Shown here: piece by piece, positions 9,195 to 17,757 of the stretch
Layout: every line of letters starts with the position of its first letter
Numbering within the stretch: position 1 is the first letter of the stretch
Origin: Candidozyma auris
Taxonomy: Eukaryota; Ascomycota; Pichiomycetes; Serinales; Metschnikowiaceae
Reading direction: 5' to 3'
Assembly (NCBI RefSeq): GCF_003013715.1
Contig: NC_072817.1
Location: 558,001-622,000 of the forward strand
DNA length: 64,000 bases
The notes under the pieces: generated by a model
Seen by the model: the letters and a program-made list of their open reading frames with translations, nothing else
The model's database searches: none
What the model was told of the DNA's origin: nothing
Position numbers and translations under genes: made by a program

Positions 9195-10286
9195 ATGTTG
9201 TATCTGGCTGTCTTTCTTTTTTGTTTGGCGTTTATAGCCGCAATAGATCCTTACGCAGTTTTAGGCATCTCCCGTGACGCGGACGACAAAACCATCAAAA
9301 CTGCTTACAGACAGATGTCAAAGCAGTATCATCCAGACAAAAATCTGTCTCCAGAAGCACACGACAAATTCATTGAGATAGGAGAGGCATATGATATCTT
9401 AAGTGATCCACAGAAGAAACGAAATTATGATCAGTTCGGCGATCCCAATGGAGCAGGTGGATTTGGCGGTGCGGGCGGTGCTGGCGGTGCCGGTTTTGAT
9501 TTTGGTGATATGTTCAATCAATTCTTCCAAGGACAGGGTGGTTTCGGTGGCCATGGTCATCAGAGGAGGGTACAGAAGGGCCCTGATACTCAAGTCAATG
9601 TCAATTTGCCCTTGAAAGATGCCTTTTTGGGTAAAGATTTAGAATTTGATGTCGAGATGAACAACATCTGCAGCAAGTGTAAAGGAAGTAGATCTGCTGA
9701 TGGGAAGAAGCATACTTGTTCGAAGTGTCAAGGGTCTGGTGTTGTCATGATGAGGAGACAAATGGGCCCAATCATTCAGCAATTTCAATCTCAGTGTGAT
9801 CAGTGTGGCGGAAAAGGACAGACAATAGCAAAGCCGTGCACCAAATGCCAAGGTCAAGGTACGGAACGTGTAGCCAGGCACTACAATATTTATGTAAGCC
9901 CTGGCACTCCGCGTAATCATCGCCACGTTTTGGAAGGTGAGGGTGATCAAAGCCCTGACTTTGTTCCTGGAAATATGAATATCCAGTTTAAGGATACACA
10001 CACCGAGAACTGGGGTTTCCGTCGCATAAAAGACCATCTTTACAGGACAGAGCTTCTTACCAGTAAAGAAGCTATTTCGGGTGGTTGGAGTCGCGAAATC
10101 CCATTTTTCGATGGAGAGTCGGTAACAATCAAGCGGAACAAGAATGTGCAAGTCATTGATGGAGAGGTTGAGGTCATCAAAGGGCATGGAATGCCGCTAT
10201 TCAACGATGACCACGAGTATGGTGATTTATTTATTGAGTTTCGTGTGATTCCCCTGGCGAAGCATCACAGTAAAGATGAGTTGTAA
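9195..10286 (+). CDS. SCJ1: ER-lumenal DnaJ/Hsp40 co-chaperone
   Basis: 363 residues, type I J-protein of the ER lumen that stimulates the Hsp70 Kar2/BiP. Visible: a signal peptide (about 1-16); a J domain starting DPYAVLGI with HPD near residue 48; a Gly/Phe linker of GGAGGAGG type; four zinc-finger CxxCxGxG-type modules (CSKCKGSR, CSKCQGSG, CDQCGGKG, CTKCQGQG; the first ends SR instead of the second G); and a C-terminal KDEL retention signal. This order plus retention signal identifies Scj1 over mitochondrial or cytosolic DnaJ homologues. Its 3' end is 70 bp from the convergent PBN1. Confidence 0.96.
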   Translation: MLYLAVFLFCLAFIAAIDPYAVLGISRDADDKTIKTAYRQMSKQYHPDKNLSPEAHDKFIEIGEAYDILSDPQKKRNYDQFGDPNGAGGFGGAGGAGGAGFDFGDMFNQFFQGQGGFGGHGHQRRVQKGPDTQVNVNLPLKDAFLGKDLEFDVEMNNICSKCKGSRSADGKKHTCSKCQGSGVVMMRRQMGPIIQQFQSQCDQCGGKGQTIAKPCTKCQGQGTERVARHYNIYVSPGTPRNHRHVLEGEGDQSPDFVPGNMNIQFKDTHTENWGFRRIKDHLYRTELLTSKEAISGGWSREIPFFDGESVTIKRNKNVQVIDGEVEVIKGHGMPLFNDDHEYGDLFIEFRVIPLAKHHSKDEL

Positions 10287-10356
10287 ATTAGGTAGGGGGG
10301 TATTTAGAACGAGAGGAATGGTTAAATGTATTTGATAGATTCATTGTTTGGGAGCA

Positions 10357-11697
10357 CTATAGTTCTTTCTTATCCTTGGGAACCTTCAGATTTCTGCCGA
10401 AAAGTTTGTAGATGATGATGCTAACTCCCAAAAGTAGGGCAGTGAAAGTCGTAATGTTGACAATTTTGAAATCTTGTGATGGACTTGGTATATCGACAGT
10501 AAAAGCACCGCGTTGCAGTACATGATAGAATATGGTGTCGTCTGTGAAAAACTTCTCGAAGCTGCAGCCCGGCGATTTTTTGTTGTCGAAAGGTGAATTG
10601 TTCAATAAGTACGAATCCACTTGACCTTCACAAGCGTAAAACACGACCGGTTTTTCAAGAAGTACACTTTTGTGTGAACTTTCAGAAGGTAATTGATAAC
10701 GAGTATGCAAAGTCAAATCAAATGGAAATGCACCAGTATTATTATGCTCGACAAGGATCTCGTTTCCCCATTGCTTTACAGCGTATTCCGGTAGTTCCAA
10801 ATCTTTTGTTCCGTAGTTTGCTAACACATTGAAGCCCAGGGGGATCTGATAAGGATCAAGAAATATCGATTTCCCTAGCGTGAAGTATGAGTAAAGGATG
10901 CATCCCTTGATATCCTCGTCTACCGGATGCTGAGGTGCCTCTCCAAATGAAAGAACTGGATGCAAGCCATTCTTTTGGTACTCGATCGACATTTCTTCGG
11001 TCATTCTATGTCTTGGTTTGACATGAAATAGAGTTTTCTGAACCAAGTCCACATCAGGTGCGTCATTGAACACGACACGGGCTCCAGAGAGCACAAGATC
11101 ATCTCTTGCCGACTGCTGGTCCACTGAAAATATACCTACTTCTGTGAAATCAGTGCAATTCGTGACATTCACAGTGCGCTCTCTAGCTTCTGGGTAAAAT
11201 AATTTCAATGAGGCAGTATTGTCGGAAGTGTGATAATCCAAACATGTCCAATCGTCTTTGAGTTCCGATAATTCCTCATTGACAGTCGTGAACGACATAT
11301 TAAGGGGCTCTTGGACATGAACATACAACGTACCAAGCGATGGGATCCAGGTCTGGCTCTCTGGCTTCACGCCGAAATAATCACTGATCAACCTAGCGCT
11401 ATTAGTGTAAAATTCTTCTCTTTCCTCGAGAGATGTAATTGCAACCGGCCTCACGTAGAAGTGCAGACCTATTTGGTAACTGTACGAAAAGGGCAGCGAC
11501 TCGGTGGATGCCTCGTATCCCTTATTTATGTGAACTCGCAAAGCCCTCACATTCTTGTAGTCTGGAGCGGTGAACGTGTATCTGTCTTCACGAGCGACAC
11601 TAAAACCATCACTAAGGGTGACGTGTTTTTCATCGAGTGTTTCAACCACTTGCTCCTCTGGTGTTAACGAATGTATGAATGTAACTCTGTGTCTCAT
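10357..11697 (-). CDS. PBN1: GPI mannosyltransferase I accessory subunit (PIG-X/Pbn1)
   Basis: 446 residues. Pbn1 is the ER membrane partner of Gpi14, which adds the first mannose to GPI anchors; Pbn1 also affects protease B maturation. The C-terminal half carries the PIG-X signature region (GLHPVLSF, then CILYSYFTLGKSIFLDPYQ). A single transmembrane helix lies near the end (TTFTALLLGVSIIIYKLFG). The last four residues, KKEL, form a KKxx-type ER retrieval signal on the cytosolic side. Several N-x-S/T sites (NVT, NNT) occur in the lumenal part. Convergent with SCJ1. Confidence 0.88.
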   Translation of the reverse strand: MRHRVTFIHSLTPEEQVVETLDEKHVTLSDGFSVAREDRYTFTAPDYKNVRALRVHINKGYEASTESLPFSYSYQIGLHFYVRPVAITSLEEREEFYTNSARLISDYFGVKPESQTWIPSLGTLYVHVQEPLNMSFTTVNEELSELKDDWTCLDYHTSDNTASLKLFYPEARERTVNVTNCTDFTEVGIFSVDQQSARDDLVLSGARVVFNDAPDVDLVQKTLFHVKPRHRMTEEMSIEYQKNGLHPVLSFGEAPQHPVDEDIKGCILYSYFTLGKSIFLDPYQIPLGFNVLANYGTKDLELPEYAVKQWGNEILVEHNNTGAFPFDLTLHTRYQLPSESSHKSVLLEKPVVFYACEGQVDSYLLNNSPFDNKKSPGCSFEKFFTDDTIFYHVLQRGAFTVDIPSPSQDFKIVNITTFTALLLGVSIIIYKLFGRNLKVPKDKKEL

Positions 11698-12541
11698 GAG
11701 TGTTGTGATGACGGGTGACTTGCAGAAGTCTCAAGGCAATTGAATGAGCGGAATCTAAGGCGATTTCTAGTAGTGGACGATATGCAGCGAATTGAAGCTG
11801 TAGGTGTAATTTGTTCAGATGACTCAAACGAAAGGTTGTGCGATATAGATCGAGGTTTAATCCGCGCCCGCACTTATCTAGGGGGGCCTGAAAAGTAAGT
11901 GCTGTGCAAACGTGAGTAGAGCTGGATCTCCAATTTTTGTGATTAAAAAATTATACACTTGCTACATATTTTTTATGTCAAAAGTCTGGACCTTCTTTCT
12001 TTTGGGGACCTCGATGGGCCGATGACAGCGGAATCCTTGATTAACGCAGGGGTTATACAGTTGAATTTCTGGCTTCTGAAGTTCAAAAAAGGAAATTCGC
12101 GTTTCTTGTAAGAGACACTCGGTGCCCTTTGCAGATACTGAAGGGCCCTTTTTCCTGTATTCTCATTGAGTATGTAGGTTTTTATAGTTTTAGAAAGAGC
12201 ATTTCTTCTGCTCTTCTTCAGTTACCCTTAACTAAAAGTCTTGCGAAAACCTGGAGATGAATAGGTCAGAGCTGTAAGTCTGCAGAAGAATTTCGCAATT
12301 ACCGTCTTGATTTTCTTAGCCAATCAGAAATCACATCTAAGATTGCTTTTCCCTGACGACCTGTGGGTCGGAAATAAAAGTTTCCTTTATTTGTCTTGAT
12401 GGCCAACGGTTTGGTGACCACGTGATCATGTGTCACGCACTTGGAACATTATCACATGCTCGGTGATCCCAATATAAGAGGCAGACCAACTTTAGATCGA
12501 GTTCCCTGCCGTGCATCTAAAAAAGGTACAACGTTGAAATC
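11698..12541. other. divergent intergenic region PBN1-OPI3
   Basis: 844 bp. The OPI3-proximal end has clustered E-boxes and an ATATAAG at about 12473. In the middle are two small inverted repeats: GCCCTT/AAGGGC at 12124-12146 followed by a T-tract, and AAGAGCA/TGCTCTT at 12195-12215. No convincing protein-coding frame is present. Confidence 0.5.
12419..12458. promoter_or_regulatory. E-box cluster (CACGTG, CATGTG, CACATG) of OPI3
   Basis: CACGTG at 12419-12424, CATGTG at 12427-12432 and CACATG at 12453-12458, all 83-117 bp before the OPI3 ATG. CATGTGA is the core of the Ino2/Ino4 UAS-INO element that controls phospholipid genes in baker's yeast. Whether Ino2/Ino4 do this job in CTG-clade yeasts is uncertain; CACGTG could equally be a Cbf1 site. 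Confidence 0.5.
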
Positions 12542-13159
12542 ATGGACAAACTGCAGTGGACACCTCTTTTCACCAATTTCGCTGACTATGTGGATGTCAC
12601 TTCTCAGCTTCAACTTGCAATCGCTTGTATTGCCTTCAATCCCATTTTCTGGAACGTTGTAGCCCGTCTCGAGCACAAGACCCATTTTTTGACAAAAGCT
12701 ACGGGCAATGCTTATAGAGGATGTTATTTACTAGCTTTCACAATCTTCTCGTTAGGTATTTTCCGTGATCATGTCTATAACAAAGCTCTTTTGGAACAGC
12801 CAACCTACCAGCCACTTGTGGACAGCACCTTAGTCAAGGGATTGGCAATTGGCACGTTTGCATTTGGCAATGTGCTTGTGTTGCTGTCCATGTGGGCTCT
12901 CGGGGTGACAGGAACCTACTTGGGTGACTATTTTGGCATCTTAATGGACGAAAGAGTCACGTCGTTTCCATTCAACATCAACGACAACCCTATGTACAAT
13001 GGCTCCACGTTGTGCTTCTTGGGTACCGCTTTGTGGTACGGTAAGCCCACAGGTTTGCTCGTGACAGCCTTCGTCTTTGTCATGTACAAGATCGCTTTGC
13101 TCTTTGAAGAGCCCTACACTGCGGCTATCTACGCCAAGAGAGCCGAAAAGAAGGATTAA
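12542..13159 (+). CDS. OPI3: phospholipid (methylene-fatty-acyl) methyltransferase Opi3
   Basis: 205 residues, the normal size. It performs the last two SAM-dependent methylations converting phosphatidylmonomethylethanolamine to phosphatidylcholine in the ER membrane. Hydrophobic segments are spread through the protein, and the family blocks AFNPIFWNVVARLEH, GTYLGDYFGILMDERVT and NPMYNGSTLCFLGTALWYG are present. Codon 115 is CTG (12884-12886), at a place where I recall serine in baker's yeast Opi3 (VLVLSSMY), fitting the CTG-to-Ser code. It is preceded by an E-box cluster. Confidence 0.97.
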   Translation: MDKLQWTPLFTNFADYVDVTSQLQLAIACIAFNPIFWNVVARLEHKTHFLTKATGNAYRGCYLLAFTIFSLGIFRDHVYNKALLEQPTYQPLVDSTLVKGLAIGTFAFGNVLVLLSMWALGVTGTYLGDYFGILMDERVTSFPFNINDNPMYNGSTLCFLGTALWYGKPTGLLVTAFVFVMYKIALLFEEPYTAAIYAKRAEKKD

Positions 13160-13355
13160 AGTTACGGGATTGAGAATTTTGGCAGGCCCTTGAGTTCTTC
13201 AACATGTAATTATCCTTGCATCGTTTCTTGTATAAATTCCTATAAATAGACTTCAACAGTTGCATCTATCCCAATTAGTTTCTCGCGTAAAGTGTGTTCG
13301 TATAATCATCAAATCCAAAGAACCTATGGTGGTTCTCGTTAAAAAGCTTCCTGGT

Positions 13356-14312
13356 CTAAGCGAAATCAAAGTCGTATGAAAACTGCCTGTCTTCTACGTA
13401 GCGTAATGAAAGCAGCTGGAACTTATCATTTTGAGTATGATAGTATAAGCCGCTGATGGTGCCAGGGATTATGCGCGATGAGAAGCAATCGCCAGAGCCG
13501 GAGTCGTTGCGCCCACCGATGTTGAGAACAACATAGTAGAAACCTTCAAAAGAAGCATTCTTCAACTGCTTGATTCTCAGATCGGGCAACAAAAACTCCT
13601 CTTTCCAACGCATGTAGATGTATTGATTTTCCAGATCACCTGCGTGGATGCTGCGCAACTTTAATAGAAGATCTTCTTCGGACATGCTGCTAGAGGCACG
13701 CGTGAGGGTTCTCCAGTGATCAATATCGTTTTGAGGAAACGATCCCCAGTTTCTGTCTTCCGTGATAAATGCGTAGCGCTTTAACTGATGGTCCTTAGGG
13801 TGATTTTGCCACTTTGTGCTGTTAAGAGGGTTGTTGATGATCTCGCCCTTGAAGCATGTGGTGATGAGAGGATGTTCATCGGTAAGCCCAGATATCTGAA
13901 AGAACCCCGTCACGATGGAACTGACCAAATCGACGCTTTTAAGCTCGACCTTGATGTCATACTTGCACGTCCCGCTCTGTTGCTCACCCACAAACTTGGC
14001 GTTCGGGCGAAGATACTGGTTTTGGAGCTTGGGTACGTCTCTAGGAACGGCTTGGTCGTTAATAAAAAACTCGGCATACTTGTCCACATGTTTGTAGCCC
14101 AAGGACGAAGTTCGGGACCGGCTTCGGCGAAAAGCAGGTGATGTGTGGTGGTCTTCACAGCGGCTGTGGCGCAGGCTGATGGTGTCCAAAGGAAACCTTG
14201 GTCTTTCATATTTGTAATCCACGGGCTTTAGGCGAATGATGTGGCGCTGGGGTTTCTTTGGCTCGCTATGGGGCTGGGAGCCCGGTTTTGGAATGTGCTG
14301 GGTAACTGGCAT
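13356..14312 (-). CDS. GID4: GID E3 ligase substrate receptor Gid4/Vid24
   Basis: 318 residues. Gid4 is the glucose-induced receptor of the GID/CTLH ubiquitin ligase that recognises Pro/N-degrons on gluconeogenic enzymes. After a basic, disordered N-terminus of about 100 residues comes the beta-barrel domain: KYDIKVELKSVDL, GFFQISGLTDEHPLITTCFKGEI, NWGSFPQNDIDHW and FEGFYYVVLN are all family hallmarks. The N-terminus (Met-Pro) itself lies in disordered sequence. Paralogues Gid10/Gid11 exist in baker's yeast, but similarity here reads as Gid4. Divergent from the TFB6-like gene across 1.2 kb. Confidence 0.92.
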   Translation of the reverse strand: MPVTQHIPKPGSQPHSEPKKPQRHIIRLKPVDYKYERPRFPLDTISLRHSRCEDHHTSPAFRRSRSRTSSLGYKHVDKYAEFFINDQAVPRDVPKLQNQYLRPNAKFVGEQQSGTCKYDIKVELKSVDLVSSIVTGFFQISGLTDEHPLITTCFKGEIINNPLNSTKWQNHPKDHQLKRYAFITEDRNWGSFPQNDIDHWRTLTRASSSMSEEDLLLKLRSIHAGDLENQYIYMRWKEEFLLPDLRIKQLKNASFEGFYYVVLNIGGRNDSGSGDCFSSRIIPGTISGLYYHTQNDKFQLLSLRYVEDRQFSYDFDFA

Positions 14313-15526
14313 TAAGACAGGTTATGCAGTATGGTGAAGGAGGAGAGACCGGCAACTCCTCTGTGATTCAAGAAAATCTATTTAGAAACAAAGGCAAAAT
14401 GCTGGAGCGGATAAAAGGAATCAAGCCAGAGAGAAAATGGTGGAAAAAATGCCTGATATATAAAGAAGTGCAAGCGTGAAAGTCGGCAAGGATACAGGGA
14501 ATGGGATCGCGATATGTGTGTGAAGTCACGTTGCCTTATCGCCAATGGCCCGTCTCAAGGCATGAACCTCATACAATTTTTTTTTTTCTTCCTCTCCCTC
14601 CTTTACAGAAGCCGTCTTTCTAGTCCGGTGCGCGGACACTTTCTCGGACATATCGCACTTAGCTGAATCAGCCATCCACAGCTTCCTCTCGCGCCGATAC
14701 GCATAAGGCGCAATTGACGTTGGGTGGAGGTGGTGAAACGAATCGTTGAAATGTTCAAATATTTGTCTACATTGTAATCACGTTAGAATCACGATGAGGG
14801 CTCAATTTCTCGTCAGGGGCAATGGCAAGGGGTATGGGACAAGAGGATCTGAGTGATGGGACCATGACTGAACGGGTGAGGCCTGGACAGACGAAAGGAT
14901 GCACGTCAGGCATTTTTGCCTGGCCATGATGGCACGCAGGGAGCAGGAGTGCAAGGGTAGAGTGTGAAAATTGTTTCTTTTTGTTTTCTTCCTGTTTCTC
15001 GCTTTTGTCCCACCTTTAGTGCCTGCTTCGTCATCTGTCTTCCATGATTGCTCTTGGGTGTCTACCCAAGAGTGTCACGTGGCGCCAACCTGATTGTGGC
15101 GAGTGCCATATTGCACTATCAACGTTGAACTGTCAACTTTGTGCTACATCATGCGGGTGAGTGTTCTGGGCCAAAACCAGGGGTTGCTTCTTTTTCTTGC
15201 GCCAGGTCAACGGGTGATGGTAGCGCTCGGCTGGTGTCATCTCGTGGTTCGCAGGGTCCTTCTCGAATGGCTGCGAAATGTGCCTCGTTGCATAATCGCG
15301 CCTGGTCGACCCCAGCACTTCGGCAAGGCGTTTCCACGAGATCCAGCCATTGTGGTGCTGACATGTTGCCTAATGTGGTTTGTGGGCTTCATCATTTATA
15401 GAGCAATTCTCTGTTATGTCTCGGTCCCTCTGCCTGCTTATCGGTGATTCCTGCAGAAAGTCCGCATTGGTGATGCTGATTTCCCTCTAGGAACACCCAG
15501 CAAGGCCATCAAGCCAAAGTCGTATC
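14313..15526. other. divergent intergenic region GID4 - TFB6-like
   Basis: 1.2 kb. Contains a T11 tract (14577-14587), a perfect 9-bp inverted repeat with 4-base loop (15051-15072), a CACGTG (15076-15081) and a copy of the recurrent word (15268-15278). Bases 15130-15450 are locally richer in G+C and carry overlapping open frames on both strands, none ATG-led with good protein character. Confidence 0.5.
15268..15278 (+). promoter_or_regulatory. recurrent intergenic word TGGCTGCGAAA, copy 2
   Basis: An exact 13-base AATGGCTGCGAAA, 248 bp upstream of the TFB6-like ATG and oriented toward it. Confidence 0.55.
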
Positions 15527-16378
15527 ATGAGCACTCCGCCAACGCCAATCCATCCGGCTCCGGACCAGGAGGTGGCTGATCTCCCTCACACAAAGTTGGA
15601 CGGCGACAATCTTGATCTCAATCCCACCCTCGAAGATGACTTGGACGACGATGACGTGAGCATGCAATCGACCCGACCAACAGAAGACATTGGCGACGAT
15701 AAGGATAATGTGAAGGTGGAGATCACTTCGTGGACAATGCCTTTTGAAGATGCGTACGAGGCCGAGTTGTTGAACTTGCAACAACAGAAACACCCCGAGG
15801 TGAGCATTGGCCAACAGAGCAAGCTCATATCGTACTTGGATAATGAGTTCCTCAAAGTGCAGAGAAAATTCGTCAAGAACCAAGCAGAATCCCGCCATGA
15901 GTACTCGTTGCACAGCTTGCTCGAGGATTTGTCCCAGATCCTAGATGTTCTCTGGGTGCTGATATCTCCAGAGCACGAACTATTCGGTCAGGAGGAGTAC
16001 TTTATCAAGGTTCTAGGTGACCTAGAGGACTGGGTAGACTGGTACGATCTCAGCGAGTACGACTGCTTGGATAGGAAGACCGAGATTTTCCTTTTTGGTC
16101 TATTTACATTTTTCCAGAAGGTGGATGTACGCATATCGCTTCTCGTAGATGGCATAGAGAAGAAAGGTGACCTTCGACTGAAGTTTGACAGGACTCAATT
16201 AGTTCGTCTCTTCCCAATTGTCAACCGCCTCAGGCTAATTATAGTAGGCAAGCTTCGCCCAATACGCGACGAGTTATCGCGATTGAAGGATCTACAAAAG
16301 AAAGAGGCAAACATCTTATTAAATTTTTTTGACGTTGAAGTTGGTCGCCTTTTTGAAGGAACTCTCGAAAGAAGCTAG
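15527..16378 (+). CDS. TFB6-like protein (putative TFIIH-associated subunit)
   Basis: 283 residues. The first ~75 are acidic and disordered (DDLDDDDVS, EDIGDDKDN). The rest is a predicted helical domain with SIGQQSKLISYLDNEFLKVQRKFVK, and a middle rich in aromatics (LGDLEDWVDWYDLSEYDCLD). The VSIGQQSKLI-YLD-L-VQR-FVK block reminds me of Tfb6, the fungal TFIIH factor that helps release Ssl2 from the complex, but this rests on memory of the family and should be treated as tentative. The start is the first ATG. 92 bp separate it from the next gene on the same strand. Confidence 0.6.
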   Translation: MSTPPTPIHPAPDQEVADLPHTKLDGDNLDLNPTLEDDLDDDDVSMQSTRPTEDIGDDKDNVKVEITSWTMPFEDAYEAELLNLQQQKHPEVSIGQQSKLISYLDNEFLKVQRKFVKNQAESRHEYSLHSLLEDLSQILDVLWVLISPEHELFGQEEYFIKVLGDLEDWVDWYDLSEYDCLDRKTEIFLFGLFTFFQKVDVRISLLVDGIEKKGDLRLKFDRTQLVRLFPIVNRLRLIIVGKLRPIRDELSRLKDLQKKEANILLNFFDVEVGRLFEGTLERS

Positions 16379-16470
16379 GTTGCAGAAAACTTTCTCTTGC
16401 ACCTGTACACCTCACCATGCTATAGTCGCATTGAAAAGTCAATCAGCTTGGGGATGCCTTGGTTAAGCTA

Positions 16471-16992
16471 ATGTGGCCTTTCGGATCGAGCAAACCGGAG
16501 AAGGATGTCACTTCCGAACTTCCCGAGGAGCTTAAAGACTTTTACAAGGAAGTCACACCGACAAAGCAAAGAGTTACCCTGGACTCCAAAGATGAGAGAG
16601 TTGCTAAGATCCTAAACAGGCAAAAGGCACACTACACACACGAACTCGATCAGTTCAAACGAGACTACCTGGCGCAGAAAGCATCTGCAATTAATTGTGC
16701 AGAGCTTCAAGCAGCTGTCCTTAAATGCTACGAGGGCTGGCTGTTCTTTGGTGCGGACAACTGCTCTGCGGAGATCAAGCGAGCATCCAAATGTAATGAA
16801 TTGCAAGAGAGAGCCTTTCAGAAACTAAGATATAATGATTGCTATAGTCAAAGACAGTGTAGCGCCATTCGTTACTTGGTGGATCAATTGTTCATCAAGA
16901 ACTTCGGTCAATTGGGCGAGAATGTCAACGACGAGCTGCAGGTTAATTTTGAAAAAGATTTAGACAATGCATTCGAGAAGGTCTGGAAATAG
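16471..16992 (+). CDS. twin-CX9C (CHCH-type) protein of unknown function
   Basis: 173 residues from the first ATG (the frame is open 12 bases further but without ATG). Residues about 71-110 hold two CX9C motifs (CAELQAAVLKC and CSAEIKRASKC), followed by CYSQRQC. Twin CX9C motifs with this spacing form a disulfide-linked helical hairpin, typical of mitochondrial intermembrane-space proteins imported by Mia40. The C-terminal half (AIRYLVDQLFIKNFGQLGENV) is well-structured in character but not recognised. A specific orthologue is not assigned. Its stop lies 3 bp from the stop of the convergent glycosylase. Confidence 0.8.
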   Translation: MWPFGSSKPEKDVTSELPEELKDFYKEVTPTKQRVTLDSKDERVAKILNRQKAHYTHELDQFKRDYLAQKASAINCAELQAAVLKCYEGWLFFGADNCSAEIKRASKCNELQERAFQKLRYNDCYSQRQCSAIRYLVDQLFIKNFGQLGENVNDELQVNFEKDLDNAFEKVWK

Positions 16993-16995
16993 TGT

Positions 16996-17757
16996 CTAGA
17001 TAGTCTCCACCAAAGAAAGCCACAACGATAGCTTCTCAGGATATTTCATCAGAGCGACCAATCCTGACGTATTGGGAAAGACATATACCGACGGGGAGTA
17101 TTGGCACATTATATGGAATGCCTTGATTAATGGACTGCTCGGGTCTTGCTTTCCCCATTGAAAATTCGTTTTGGTCAACTTGTGCCCAGGTTTCAAGCTA
17201 CGCACCACGATCTCCCAAATGCCCTTTCCTATGAACACAATGAAGGGAGCCTCGCTTTCTTGAAACTCCCGCATCAATCTAGGAACATTACTCAATTTCT
17301 CCGCTGTACTGAGCTCCTGCGCTGTTTTTGTGCATCGAAGTACAAGATCCGTAAAGCCAATACCAAAGTCCAATAAGTCATTATCGTTGGCAGCCGTAGC
17401 AGTGCACTTGCTATGCTCGTTTTCGTATAGCAGAAGAAGTAACTTGTGATCTGCAACATTTAGATCTCTTCGAGCTAGTACTTTTCGTAGAAGGTCTGAC
17501 TCATTAAACAATTTCCAGAACAAGTTTGTAAAATGTGCATAGTGGTGCTGCTGTTTGGATGATTCGATTCCGGGATTGAATCCCACAAACACTACTGTGA
17601 GCCCGCTCTTTATTGAAGGCGGTAGATCACGCAAAATTTCATCCCGTTTGACTGTGGCTTTGGATTTTGTGATCTTGGGCTTTCTTATGCCCGAGGCTGT
17701 GGTATTGATAGAGCTTTCTTGATATTTGAACGAATGTAAACGATCTTTTGGATTCAT
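16996..17757 (-). CDS. MUG/TDG-type G/T(U) mismatch-specific DNA glycosylase
   Basis: 253 residues, starting at the ATG at 17757. Motif 1 is VVFVGFNPGIESSKQQHHYAHFTN-FWKLF, matching the GINPG..SA..GHHFA..N-FW signature of bacterial MUG, human TDG and fission-yeast Thp1. The Asn of GFNPG corresponds to the catalytic Asn of the family. Motif 2, near the C-terminus, is VFPNTSGLVA (compare MPSSSA/PNPSG). The N-terminal ~40 residues are basic and probably bind DNA or carry a nuclear signal. The enzyme would remove uracil or thymine opposite guanine in base-excision repair. Baker's yeast has no such gene. Convergent, 3 bp from the twin-CX9C gene. Confidence 0.88.
   Translation of the reverse strand: MNPKDRLHSFKYQESSINTTASGIRKPKITKSKATVKRDEILRDLPPSIKSGLTVVFVGFNPGIESSKQQHHYAHFTNLFWKLFNESDLLRKVLARRDLNVADHKLLLLLYENEHSKCTATAANDNDLLDFGIGFTDLVLRCTKTAQELSTAEKLSNVPRLMREFQESEAPFIVFIGKGIWEIVVRSLKPGHKLTKTNFQWGKQDPSSPLIKAFHIMCQYSPSVYVFPNTSGLVALMKYPEKLSLWLSLVETI

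Noticed and set aside
8281..12120. Shared 15-mer CTTGTAAGAGACACT at 8281 and about 12106
   Set aside because: One or two same-strand 15-base matches are expected by chance among 64 kb, and the flanks do not extend.
15094..15447. 117-codon plus frame before the TFB6-like gene
   Set aside because: Starts with TTG and has no ATG-led core of protein-like character. Overlapping frames on both strands suggest a G+C effect, reported as a regional observation only.
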